Positions 1 to 7,276 of a stretch of 43,855 nt of DNA are shown here, piece by piece; positions within the stretch are counted from its first letter, which is position 1, and every line of letters begins with the position of its first letter. Source of the DNA: CAYYYG01 sp964490875 (GTDB lineage: Bacteria; Patescibacteriota; Microgenomatia; UBA1406; GWC2-37-13); contig CAZBEF010000010.1 in assembly GCA_964490875.1 (NCBI GenBank), positions 1-43,855 of the forward strand, in the 5' to 3' direction. A model generated the notes under the pieces. The model was not told the DNA's origin. It saw only the letters and a program-made list of their open reading frames with translations, and did no database searches. A program made the translations under genes and the position numbers.

Positions 1-452
1 ATGTCAAATTTACCCCTCAAGATACAAAAAAGCATAATGGAATTTGTCCGGTCTGCCACCGGCTGCTTACTATCGGCGTTGATTATCGAGTATCTGAAAT
101 AGCTGATTTTCCGGAAGAATATAAGCCCAAAAAACATAAAGTTGTCGAATATATTATTCCTCTTTCAGAAATTCTTGGGGAGATGTTTGGTGTCGGTTCT
201 TCTTCAAAAAAAGTGATTGCCGAATACGATAGAATCATCGCCGGCCTTGGCACCGAGTTTGATGTGTTGCGAAAAATGTCCGTCAGTGATATTTCTGAAA
301 ACGGTTTTGGTGATTTATCCAAACTAATCGATCGCATGCGAAAAGGTGACATTCATATTGAACCAGGGTACGATGGGGTATACGGCGTCATCAAAATTTT
401 CGCCAATGATTCCGAACGAAAAAAGTTCAGTGACCAGATTAGTATGTGGTAA
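1..452 (+). CDS. Endonuclease Q-like (PHP family) protein, C-terminal part
   Basis: The reading frame is open from base 3 (the start lies before the window) and ends at TAA 450-452, giving 149 visible residues. The visible part begins with a segment rich in Lys and His, followed by a Cys-Pro-Val-Cys knuckle (visible residues 15-18) and a stretch GVDYRVSEIADFPEEY. This matches the zinc-binding region after the PHP domain of endonuclease Q-like proteins, which are often mis-named UvrD in databases. Members nick DNA 5' of deaminated bases such as uracil and hypoxanthine. The PHP metal site itself is outside the window, so activity cannot be judged here. A UvrD-type helicase two genes downstream fits a DNA repair setting. 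An ATG at base 1 belongs to a different, closed frame. Family assignment is fairly confident from motif layout; the exact substrate is not. Confidence 0.68.
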   Translation, partial: VKFTPQDTKKHNGICPVCHRLLTIGVDYRVSEIADFPEEYKPKKHKVVEYIIPLSEILGEMFGVGSSSKKVIAEYDRIIAGLGTEFDVLRKMSVSDISENGFGDLSKLIDRMRKGDIHIEPGYDGVYGVIKIFANDSERKKFSDQISMW

Positions 453-459
453 TATCTAA

Positions 460-488
460 TTGACCTCTTCTTTTTTTCCTGTTACTCT
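460..488 (+). promoter_or_regulatory. Promoter of the 496-1563 gene (leaderless type)
   Basis: TTGACC (460-465), 17-nt spacer, TACTCT (483-488) preceded by an extended -10 TGT (480-482). The ATG at 496 follows after 7 nt, so transcription would begin at or next to the start codon. This makes the in-frame TTG at 460 a -35 box and not a start. Confidence 0.6.
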
Positions 489-495
489 GTTTGTA

Positions 496-1563
496 ATGAA
501 CGAGCAAAGCGTGTTGTATATCATTAACTACTTCAATCAGTATCCCGATCAGCCGCCCGAGGTTTTGGTCCAAAATATCATCTCCTCTGGTTACAACATG
601 ACCGATCTTAAGGAAGCGCTCCGCCGGATGGGGATTTCTCCAATTGTTATTCCCGGTTATGTAGAGCCCGAGCCGCCGCCGCCCAAACAGTTTCCATTTA
701 AAATGATCGCTATTGTTGGAGCTGTAGTATTAATTATTGCTAGCGTGGGTACACTAATCTTTTTTTCGCTAAACCAGAAACCGAAAGAAGAAAAGAATGA
801 ACAGTCCGGCCAGATTCAGCAAGGTGTAATTCAGCTCGCATCGCCCTCATCTCAACTCAGTAATTCTCCAACAAAGGATTCTACCAATTCTGCAGGCGGC
901 ATGCATCTGGTCGAAGTTTCCGGTAATGTTTTAGTTGAAATAACCGATGAAAAAGGTGATAGCCGTCCGAGCGGAATTTTTCTGGAAGTGGAGGATGATG
1001 GAGCAACCGATTCTGCTAAAACAATTGAAAAAACAAAAATAAAAGGGCTTGATTCTGCAAAGAGTAAATTTTATGACATCAAACTGCAGTTTAAAGATAT
1101 GTATAAAGCATTCATGAAGATAATTTCTCTTGATTCATCTGGTAAACCCAAACAAATGATCGTTTTCCATGAATTGCAAGAACAACCCGGAACTCTCGCT
1201 TCAGCTCACCTTATCACCAATCCTATCTCGGATTCATTAGATCTGAATGTCACTGATACATCGGGCAGTGCAATTCATACTTTGACACCTACTTATGTGC
1301 TTGATGCTAAGATGAGCCAAGATATCAAACCGCCAAAAACGACTGTCTCAATAATTAAGCAGTCGGGTAAAGATGTTCTTGTTCTCACCGCAAACGATGA
1401 CAACTCCGGCATTTACAAAACTGAGTACAGCTTCGACAATGGCGCAACTGTGTTGCTGTATAAAGATCCTATTCCATTAGATACCGTCCAAACACGTACC
1501 ATAGACTTCACCAGCACCGACCGCGCCGGCAACGCTGAAGAACTTACTCGAGAGACTTTTTAA
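496..1563 (+). CDS. Single-pass membrane protein with extracellular Ig/OmpL47-like domain
   Basis: 355 aa from the ATG at 496; an upstream in-frame TTG at 460 is rejected because it coincides with the promoter -35 box. Residues 1-50 form a short helical domain (a UBA-like pattern ending in LKEALRRMGI). A Pro-rich linker follows, then one hydrophobic segment at about residues 70-91, and a long Ser/Thr/Asn-rich region predicted to be outside the cell. The last ~80 residues carry the pattern DDNSGIYKTEYSFDNG followed by a DRAGN motif, typical of OmpL47/chitobiase-C-like beta-sandwich repeats found in secreted proteins. Topology is N-in/C-out by inference. Its function is unknown; a sensor or cell-surface role is plausible. 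It sits between endonuclease Q and the helicase with its own promoter, so co-function with them is not implied. Confidence 0.75.
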   Translation: MNEQSVLYIINYFNQYPDQPPEVLVQNIISSGYNMTDLKEALRRMGISPIVIPGYVEPEPPPPKQFPFKMIAIVGAVVLIIASVGTLIFFSLNQKPKEEKNEQSGQIQQGVIQLASPSSQLSNSPTKDSTNSAGGMHLVEVSGNVLVEITDEKGDSRPSGIFLEVEDDGATDSAKTIEKTKIKGLDSAKSKFYDIKLQFKDMYKAFMKIISLDSSGKPKQMIVFHELQEQPGTLASAHLITNPISDSLDLNVTDTSGSAIHTLTPTYVLDAKMSQDIKPPKTTVSIIKQSGKDVLVLTANDDNSGIYKTEYSFDNGATVLLYKDPIPLDTVQTRTIDFTSTDRAGNAEELTRETF

Positions 1564-1574
1564 TGAAGCTCCAG

Positions 1575-1580
1575 TACAAT
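1575..1580 (+). promoter_or_regulatory. -10 box of the UvrD-like helicase gene
   Basis: TACAAT lies 7 nt before the ATG at 1588, the same geometry as at several other genes here. No convincing -35 was found. Confidence 0.4.
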
Positions 1581-1587
1581 AGCTTTT

Positions 1588-3393
1588 ATGAATCGTCCAT
1601 TTCTTTCCGGACTTAATTCTTCACAACAGGCTGCGGTAGAAAGTTCTTCACCTGTTATCATCATAAACGCGGGGCCAGGGACAGGCAAAACCCGTACGCT
1701 TACGGCACGCATTGCCTATCTGATTTCTGAAAAAAATGTCAGTCCTTCACACATCCTTGCTATCACCTTCACCAAAAAAGCTGCTGCAGAAATGAAAGAA
1801 CGACTTCAAAAGTTCATGATTGGTTCATCGATACCATATATTGGTACATTTCATGCCTTCGCCTATGAAATTCTTTCCAAAGATAAAGAAATAAAGATCA
1901 TCGATTCTTCAAAAAGAAAGGAAATTATAAAAAATCTATTAAAAAGCCATGATTTTCGTCACATTTCCAAAAAAGACGCCGATCGAACTATTTCTTTGTA
2001 CAAATCGCGAATAAAAACACACTCTAATAGTCCAAATGATTTCGATAGCTCACGTGAGAAATTTGTTTTAGCTTATAATGAAAGTCTAAAGTCTCTTGCA
2101 TTTTATGACTACGATGACATTTTGCTCGATTTTTATGAACTGTTACAGAATAAAGAAAATTTACACAAAATGCACGAACGTTTTCAATACATTCTTGTTG
2201 ATGAGTTCCAAGACACCAACGAAGTTCAGTATGAAATCATTAAAAAACTATTCCACAAATCATTATTTGTCATAGGCGACCCACGGCAGTCAATTTATTC
2301 GTTCCGCGGTGCGGGCGCCGACATGTTCTCCCGTATCACTCATGATTTCCCCTATGCAGAAACTATTTCCTTACCTACAAACTATCGCTCAGCCAAACGA
2401 ATAATCCACGTCAGTTCATTATTATTTCCTCATGATGAAACGCTTACACCGCATCGTCAGGCTCCTGGTTTAGTACAGCAGATTAGCTCGTTGAATGAAT
2501 TTGCCGAAGCCGACTACATTATTCGGACAATAAACCAGTATGTCGGCGGAACCGATCTTCTCGAAGCGGCCAATATTTCCGACCATACTCAAAATCTATC
2601 GTTTTCAGATTTTGCAGTTATCTATCGTAACCATCATGTTTCGAAAGTAATTCAGGAGCGGCTTTTTGACTCGGGAATTCCCTTTCAAGCCATTGCTGCC
2701 GAAAGTCCATATGCGCAGCTTGAGGTGCAGTTTCTCGCCGACTGTTTGAACTATTTCTATGACAGAAGTGATCAGAATCTATCAAAAATTTTGAGATATC
2801 CTTTCATAATAAGCCGAAACCACATAAAAGTTATTTTTGAATCCAATACCAAAACTACTAAACCAAGTGTTTTGATGCAGAAATTAGTACAGCATTTTAG
2901 ATTGCTGGAGAAGTTAAAAGATAAAAGAGAAGAGATAAGAAATCTTGTGCAGTTTCAAAATTCATTAACCCAGTTTGATAGTGCAAAAAACGGCATAGAA
3001 CGAGCAGTAAAATATTTACAATATTTGGGTGAACGTGAATATTATGATCCTTCGTGTGATACAGTAACTTTACTTACCATGCATGCTTCAAAAGGTTTGG
3101 AATTTCGCGTTGTGTTTATATGCGGATTTGAAGAAGGCATCATCCCGCCTGCCGGCCATCATTCTCAATTAGATGAAGAGAAAAGACTTTTATATGTGGC
3201 GCTCACGCGAGCAAAAGATACTTTGTATCTGACTTCTTCCCAAAATAGAAACAAAAAAGCAATGTCTCCTTCATCATTTCTAAAACTCATTGCATGTGAA
3301 GAATTAGTACAAATGGAAGATGAAGCTAATGAGACTATAAAAAAGAAGATAGAAAAGGCGAAAATTAAAAAAAGCCAGATGAAAATGTTTTAA
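1588..3393 (+). CDS. UvrD/PcrA-like superfamily 1 DNA helicase
   Basis: 601 aa, complete. The SF1A motifs appear in order: Q-motif LNSSQQAAV (residues 9-17), Walker A AGPGTGKT (28-35), motif Ia TFTKKAAAEM, Walker B/II VDEFQDTN (Asp205), motif III GDPRQSIYSFRGA, motif IV NYRS, motif V LLTMHASKGLEF, and motif VI LLYVALTRAKD (Arg541). These are the residues for ATP binding, hydrolysis and 3'-5' translocation on ssDNA. The protein is shorter than typical UvrD/PcrA (about 700+ aa). Its basic C-terminus ends in a Lys-rich tail. It probably acts in repair or restart; the upstream endonuclease Q-like gene fits repair of deaminated bases. The stop overlaps by 3 nt the stop of the convergent XRE gene. 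Start chosen at ATG 1588, 7 nt after a TACAAT box. Confidence 0.95.
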   Translation: MNRPFLSGLNSSQQAAVESSSPVIIINAGPGTGKTRTLTARIAYLISEKNVSPSHILAITFTKKAAAEMKERLQKFMIGSSIPYIGTFHAFAYEILSKDKEIKIIDSSKRKEIIKNLLKSHDFRHISKKDADRTISLYKSRIKTHSNSPNDFDSSREKFVLAYNESLKSLAFYDYDDILLDFYELLQNKENLHKMHERFQYILVDEFQDTNEVQYEIIKKLFHKSLFVIGDPRQSIYSFRGAGADMFSRITHDFPYAETISLPTNYRSAKRIIHVSSLLFPHDETLTPHRQAPGLVQQISSLNEFAEADYIIRTINQYVGGTDLLEAANISDHTQNLSFSDFAVIYRNHHVSKVIQERLFDSGIPFQAIAAESPYAQLEVQFLADCLNYFYDRSDQNLSKILRYPFIISRNHIKVIFESNTKTTKPSVLMQKLVQHFRLLEKLKDKREEIRNLVQFQNSLTQFDSAKNGIERAVKYLQYLGEREYYDPSCDTVTLLTMHASKGLEFRVVFICGFEEGIIPPAGHHSQLDEEKRLLYVALTRAKDTLYLTSSQNRNKKAMSPSSFLKLIACEELVQMEDEANETIKKKIEKAKIKKSQMKMF

Positions 3394-3617
3394 TAGTCGT
3401 CAATATTCGACAAGAGTCGGCACACAGGTATATTGAGAGTTTTTGAGATTCTGCTTAGTATTCGTATGCTGGGGTTGGCTTTTCCTTCTTCGATTCTGGC
3501 TAAATAAGTCCTGTCCATATGGCTTCGAAAGGCGAGTTGTTCCTGCGAGATGTTCTGTTCCTTGCGTTCATTGGTAATTCGCTCCCCAAGCCGTTTATAC
3601 AGATATTTGTCTTTCAT
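3390..3617 (-). CDS. Small XRE-family helix-turn-helix regulator
   Basis: 75 aa from the ATG at 3617. A longer frame reaches 3710 but its first 31 residues are unlike the family and would cover the promoter region. The protein is essentially one HTH_3 domain: LGERITNERKEQNISQEQLA, then FRSHMDRTYLARIEEGKANPS with the usual recognition helix, then LSRISKTLNIPVCRLL. This Cro/C1-type fold binds operators as a dimer. A TATACA box (3626-3631 on this strand) lies 8 nt before the start, implying a leaderless mRNA. It faces the STAND NTPase gene across 131 nt that contain two spaced palindromes, so it may control that gene and itself. It is convergent with the helicase gene, overlapping it at the stops. 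Confidence 0.88.
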   Translation of the reverse strand: MKDKYLYKRLGERITNERKEQNISQEQLAFRSHMDRTYLARIEEGKANPSIRILSRISKTLNIPVCRLLSNIDDY

Positions 3618-3625
3618 ACATATGG

Positions 3626-3631
3626 TGTATA
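3626..3631 (-). promoter_or_regulatory. -10 box of the XRE regulator
   Basis: Reads TATACA on the minus strand, 8 nt before the ATG at 3617. No -35 is evident. Confidence 0.35.
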
Positions 3632-3674
3632 TTTTTAACAGCTCTAGGATAGTTAATCTGTTTTGGGTTATACA

Positions 3675-3709
3675 TGACAGTCTTGTCAGGAAAGTTGACC
3701 AGTTGGTCA
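3675..3709. promoter_or_regulatory. Two tandem 5-4-5 palindromes, candidate XRE operators
   Basis: TGACA-GTCT-TGTCA at 3675-3688 and TGACC-AGTT-GGTCA at 3696-3709. Both have perfect 5-bp arms around a 4-bp centre and share the TGAC/GTCA arms. Their starts are 21 bp apart, i.e. two helical turns on the same DNA face. They lie between the XRE gene and the STAND NTPase gene, ending 27 bp before the NTPase -10 box. This is the spacing expected for cooperative binding of two repressor dimers. Binding by the XRE protein is inferred. Confidence 0.6.
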
Positions 3710-3736
3710 TACGATATCCAAGTGACTATGGTGTAG

Positions 3737-3742
3737 TATAAT
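3737..3742 (+). promoter_or_regulatory. -10 box of the STAND NTPase gene
   Basis: A perfect TATAAT ends 6 nt before the ATG at 3749, implying a leaderless transcript. No good -35 is present at 16-18 nt; activity may depend on a factor at the upstream palindromes. Confidence 0.55.
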
Positions 3743-3748
3743 AGCGCT

Positions 3749-5932
3749 ATGTCAACCCGGCGCAGTTATTCTGATTTCGCTGCACTGTTTAAAAAATACC
3801 GTTTACGATCTGAAATAGAAACTCTCTCCGAATTCGGTAATTTATTAGCCGAAGAAGGATATATCTACGAAGATTCTTTGTTTACCCGCTGGCAGAAAGG
3901 CGAACGGGTTCCAAAAGATAGACGAGTCCTGCTTACCATAATCGAGTTATTTGCTAAAAGAGGGGGAATAGAGAATGAATATGAAGCTAATAGAATGCTT
4001 GAATCTGTAGATCATCGTGATTTAACTCAAGAAGAATCGATACTTATTAATGATTATTTCCACATTAGAACAATAACTTTGCCAGTAGAAATACCAAAAT
4101 TTATTGGAAGAGTAAAAATAATAAATAAGGTTGTGTTGAATTTAATTAATAAGAAGAATGTATTTTTGCTTGGAATACCAGGAGTTGGTAAGACTGCGAT
4201 GGGAATTCATATTGGACATTTACTAAAAAATCGATTTTCAGATGGAATATTTTGGTTTAGAGCAGATATTAAAAAGCCTGAAGCAATTGTAGATGAAATA
4301 GGAAAAATGATTGGAATAGATGATAACTTCACAATATCGTATGAGAAAAAAATCTCTAAATTAAATCAGATAATTGCACATAAAAATGTCATAATCATTC
4401 TTGATAATTTGAGCGTCAATCATGAAACTTATGATCACTTCTATAAACTTTTTAGAATTAATTGCCCTATCTTAATTACTTCTAATAAGCAATTGGTTAT
4501 TGATAAATTTGTAAAGATACATTTGACAAATTTTTCAAATGATGAATATTTAGATCTTGCTGAACACATTTTAGGAAGACCATATGTTTTGAGTAATATC
4601 TCAGATTTAAATGATTTAGGTAAAATACTTGATTTTCTTCCTCTTACTTCTTCTATGATTCTAAATCAAGTATATTTTAATCCCATACAGTTAAAAGACT
4701 ATATAAAACGGATAAAAAAATGTGATTTATCCCTCCATGATATTTCATATGATAATAAAAATTTTTTTACATCTCTTGAGATTTGTGTCAATGAACTAGA
4801 TCTCCAGCTTAAGAATATCTTGATTTCTGCTTCAATATTTGAAGGAAATGATTTTGATATTAGAGCAATTTCTTTCATTAATTCAATGTCTCGAGATAAC
4901 ATTAAAAAATGTATAGATAAGTTGCTAGATTATTCTTTTATCAATTTAAGTATAAAAGGAAGATATCGAATTAATTCATCACTGAAATCATTTCTCCAAA
5001 CCAAATTGAAGAAAAATGAGGTGAATATAAGACTAATAACTTTTTATGAAGCATATTATAAAGGGAAAATAGTCGGAGATAAAATACCTTTCGATAGCCT
5101 TAAATTGGAAATTGACAACATATTGGGTTTGATCGAAATTTGTTATCAATATAATCAGTATGATGAAGTTTTTAGATTATGGAAAATCATTCATACATAT
5201 TTGTGGCTATCAGGTAACTGGACTACTATCCTAAAGTTCCATAATTTGTTACATTCGAGTTTTTCAAAACTCAATGATAAGTGTAAATTAGGATATTATT
5301 TAGTTGAAGACTTGGCTAAAGTATTTTTTTTCCAACACAGAATAGAAGAAGCTTCTCTCTGTTTATCTAGTGCATTAAAAATTGCTGACAATTTTAATTG
5401 TATATCTTTGAAAGCATTAGTCTTACAGAAATACGCAGTAGTAGCTACGTTCAATAAAGACTATAAAAGTGCAGAGCAATTTTCTTTAGAAGCAGTAAAC
5501 TTACTAAAGGGATCGGAGGATTACATAGAGATTATTCGGAATAATATTTATCATGGACACTTGTGTCTACAGATGAAAAATAATGAGCAAGCATTGTATA
5601 TTCTTCGAAAAAGCTTCATAGAAAGTACTAAAAGAAAACTGGAAGATTTAATAGGAATGAGTGCAAATTATTTGGGACAATTATATCTGAATGTGGGGAA
5701 ATATAATGAAGCCGAAAAATATTTTAAACTGACACTTTCCATAGATAAAAAGTTGAGAAGAAAATTTGGAATAGCAACTTGCCTAGATAATATGTCCCGT
5801 CTATATAAGATAAAAGGAGAATTTCAACAAGCTGAAAATTTAGCAAAATCGGCTGTAAAAATATATGAACAATTAGACATGAAAGATGAAATTAAACGAT
5901 TGAATGTGTTTATTCAAAGTATCAAAGTGTGA
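3749..5932 (+). CDS. STAND/NB-ARC family NTPase with TPR repeats
   Basis: 727 aa. Residues 1-75 form an HTH-like helical domain with the segment RWQKGERVPKDRR, resembling XRE-type N-termini of CPR regulators. The NB-ARC core begins at about residue 115 with IPKFIGR. The P-loop is GIPGVGKTA (142-150) and Walker B is VIIILDNL (Asp219). The region around 420 resembles the winged-helix part of STAND ATPases. Residues from about 520 to the end contain TPR-like helical pairs, for example LGQLYLNVGKYNEAEKYFKL and MSRLYKIKGEFQQAENLAKS. STAND proteins are ATP-driven switches that oligomerise when the C-terminal repeats sense a ligand; members act as transcription activators or in phage defence (Avs-like). 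No effector nuclease or TIR domain is visible, so a regulatory role through the N-terminal domain fits better. The gene is more AT-rich than the helicase before it. Confidence 0.85.
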   Translation: MSTRRSYSDFAALFKKYRLRSEIETLSEFGNLLAEEGYIYEDSLFTRWQKGERVPKDRRVLLTIIELFAKRGGIENEYEANRMLESVDHRDLTQEESILINDYFHIRTITLPVEIPKFIGRVKIINKVVLNLINKKNVFLLGIPGVGKTAMGIHIGHLLKNRFSDGIFWFRADIKKPEAIVDEIGKMIGIDDNFTISYEKKISKLNQIIAHKNVIIILDNLSVNHETYDHFYKLFRINCPILITSNKQLVIDKFVKIHLTNFSNDEYLDLAEHILGRPYVLSNISDLNDLGKILDFLPLTSSMILNQVYFNPIQLKDYIKRIKKCDLSLHDISYDNKNFFTSLEICVNELDLQLKNILISASIFEGNDFDIRAISFINSMSRDNIKKCIDKLLDYSFINLSIKGRYRINSSLKSFLQTKLKKNEVNIRLITFYEAYYKGKIVGDKIPFDSLKLEIDNILGLIEICYQYNQYDEVFRLWKIIHTYLWLSGNWTTILKFHNLLHSSFSKLNDKCKLGYYLVEDLAKVFFFQHRIEEASLCLSSALKIADNFNCISLKALVLQKYAVVATFNKDYKSAEQFSLEAVNLLKGSEDYIEIIRNNIYHGHLCLQMKNNEQALYILRKSFIESTKRKLEDLIGMSANYLGQLYLNVGKYNEAEKYFKLTLSIDKKLRRKFGIATCLDNMSRLYKIKGEFQQAENLAKSAVKIYEQLDMKDEIKRLNVFIQSIKV

Positions 5933-5997
5933 CTTCGAAACGACACTGGTAATTTGAATAATCTTTCTTTCTTTTAGTTAATTATTTTTGCAGATTA

Positions 5998-6026
5998 TTG
6001 TCATTAATATGATCCTATAGTATACT
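5998..6026 (+). promoter_or_regulatory. Promoter of the acyltransferase-like/E1-like cassette
   Basis: TTGTCA (5998-6003), 17-nt spacer, TATACT (6021-6026). The ATG at 6058 lies 31 nt beyond the -10. A second box, TAGAAT (6043-6048), lies 9 nt before the ATG and could give a shorter leader. Confidence 0.55.
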
Positions 6027-6057
6027 TATCACGTAAATCAATTAGAATCTGCTAAAT

Positions 6058-7275
6058 ATGGGTAAAGAAAGTACAAAATCAGTGATTTCACCAGATTTTT
6101 TCCTTAATCTGGAACGTGAAAATTTAGAGCTTACTGTAGGTAGCCTAGATATCTCAGTATTATCAACAAGAGCAGATTTAATTTTACCCGAAGAACGAGC
6201 AACTATAAGAAAAGCTCGAAAAGCTTATGGAATTTGGGGTGGAAATAGTAAGCTAGAAGGACTACTTGAAGATCCTTTTGATAATTTTGAGCCTTTATCA
6301 AGTCAAGCTAATTATCTGACGTATCATTTTATTGCAACAATTCATGATGCTTCAAAACAAGAACCTCAGAAAACAGTTACGATGAGGATGATACATACAT
6401 TACGTGAAGAGGTTCCAGTTCCTGAAGATTTTACGATATGGTTAATACAAAATAAACTGACCGCTACTCAGACTACTTTAGACCAATATATTAGAGAAAA
6501 TCCTGAATTTTTTAGATCACGAACTGTCACAAATGACTTCATGTATCCTGCAGTTATATCTAGATTAGGCACTATTGATGGAAAAGATGCACAGATTAAT
6601 CCAGATCGACGCATACTGACTCCTGTGGCATTTGCCGCTATTCAATTGGCTGCTGGTAAAGTATGCCAATCTAATTTTATTGCCGCTCAATTAAGGCCAG
6701 AGCTCAAAGAGAAATACTTGTCAGTCACAGGTTCAGAAGGAGAGAAAGTCATGCTCGGTTTTACACCTACTTTAGAAACACTTGGATTAGATAAGTCAAA
6801 TAAAATGGTTCTCGATAATAGCAATCCTACAGTGCATGAATTAAAGACTCATTTCCCAGGTTACTGGCTAAATGAAGCTCTATTTAGAGATTTTATATTT
6901 AGATGTGTTAATGAAGCTGCTATTCCCATCTCATTTTTCAGGCAACCATTGAATGCGCTACTTGAAAGTGATTCACAACGTTTATCAGATGAAATTATAG
7001 AGCTTATACAGAGATTTACACAAAGTAAATATGCAAAATTAAGCGATAAAGAGAAAACAGACTTATTAACTACGATTACTGATTCTCGATTTGCACGTCA
7101 TTTAGTTCCTTTAGTAAATAATAGCAGGATTGGTGCTATATCTCGTAAAGACTTTCACCAGCAAATGTTGCAACAAAGCGGAGATGGACCGTATTCTGTA
7201 CTTATGGATGTAGATCAGTGGGTAGCAAGTGCAAATAATGTTTTACAAGTTGCCAGTGAAAGATTAAAATCATAA
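6058..7275 (+). CDS. Unrecognised protein, possible GNAT/autoinducer-synthase-like acyltransferase
   Basis: 405 aa, soluble, no signal peptide or membrane segment. I do not recognise the family firmly. Two stretches resemble the N-acyltransferase fold shared by LuxI and FeeM-like synthases: a strand pair near residues 83-115 (YHFIATIHD... TVTMRMIHTLREEVPVPED), and a later segment VAFAAIQLAAGKVCQSNFIA followed by LRPELKEKY and GFTPTLETLGL, similar to the CoA-site helix and the later P-x-L-x-x-x-Y...GF element. The remaining C-terminal ~150 residues are helical and unassigned. It is followed after 1 nt by an E1/ThiF-like adenylyltransferase, so the two surely share a transcript. A joint role in making an acylated or adenylated small molecule or modified peptide is an inference. 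Confidence is for a real gene; the fold assignment is weaker. Confidence 0.6.
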   Translation: MGKESTKSVISPDFFLNLERENLELTVGSLDISVLSTRADLILPEERATIRKARKAYGIWGGNSKLEGLLEDPFDNFEPLSSQANYLTYHFIATIHDASKQEPQKTVTMRMIHTLREEVPVPEDFTIWLIQNKLTATQTTLDQYIRENPEFFRSRTVTNDFMYPAVISRLGTIDGKDAQINPDRRILTPVAFAAIQLAAGKVCQSNFIAAQLRPELKEKYLSVTGSEGEKVMLGFTPTLETLGLDKSNKMVLDNSNPTVHELKTHFPGYWLNEALFRDFIFRCVNEAAIPISFFRQPLNALLESDSQRLSDEIIELIQRFTQSKYAKLSDKEKTDLLTTITDSRFARHLVPLVNNSRIGAISRKDFHQQMLQQSGDGPYSVLMDVDQWVASANNVLQVASERLKS

Positions 7276-7276
7276 A

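Noticed and set aside
460..495. TTG start at 460 for the membrane protein
   Set aside because: The TTG is part of a TTGACC -35 box with a matching -10 at 17 nt; the ATG at 496 fits the leaderless pattern.
3550..3741. Plus-strand 63-aa frame opposite the XRE gene
   Set aside because: Antisense to the XRE gene and running through the operator region; no features.
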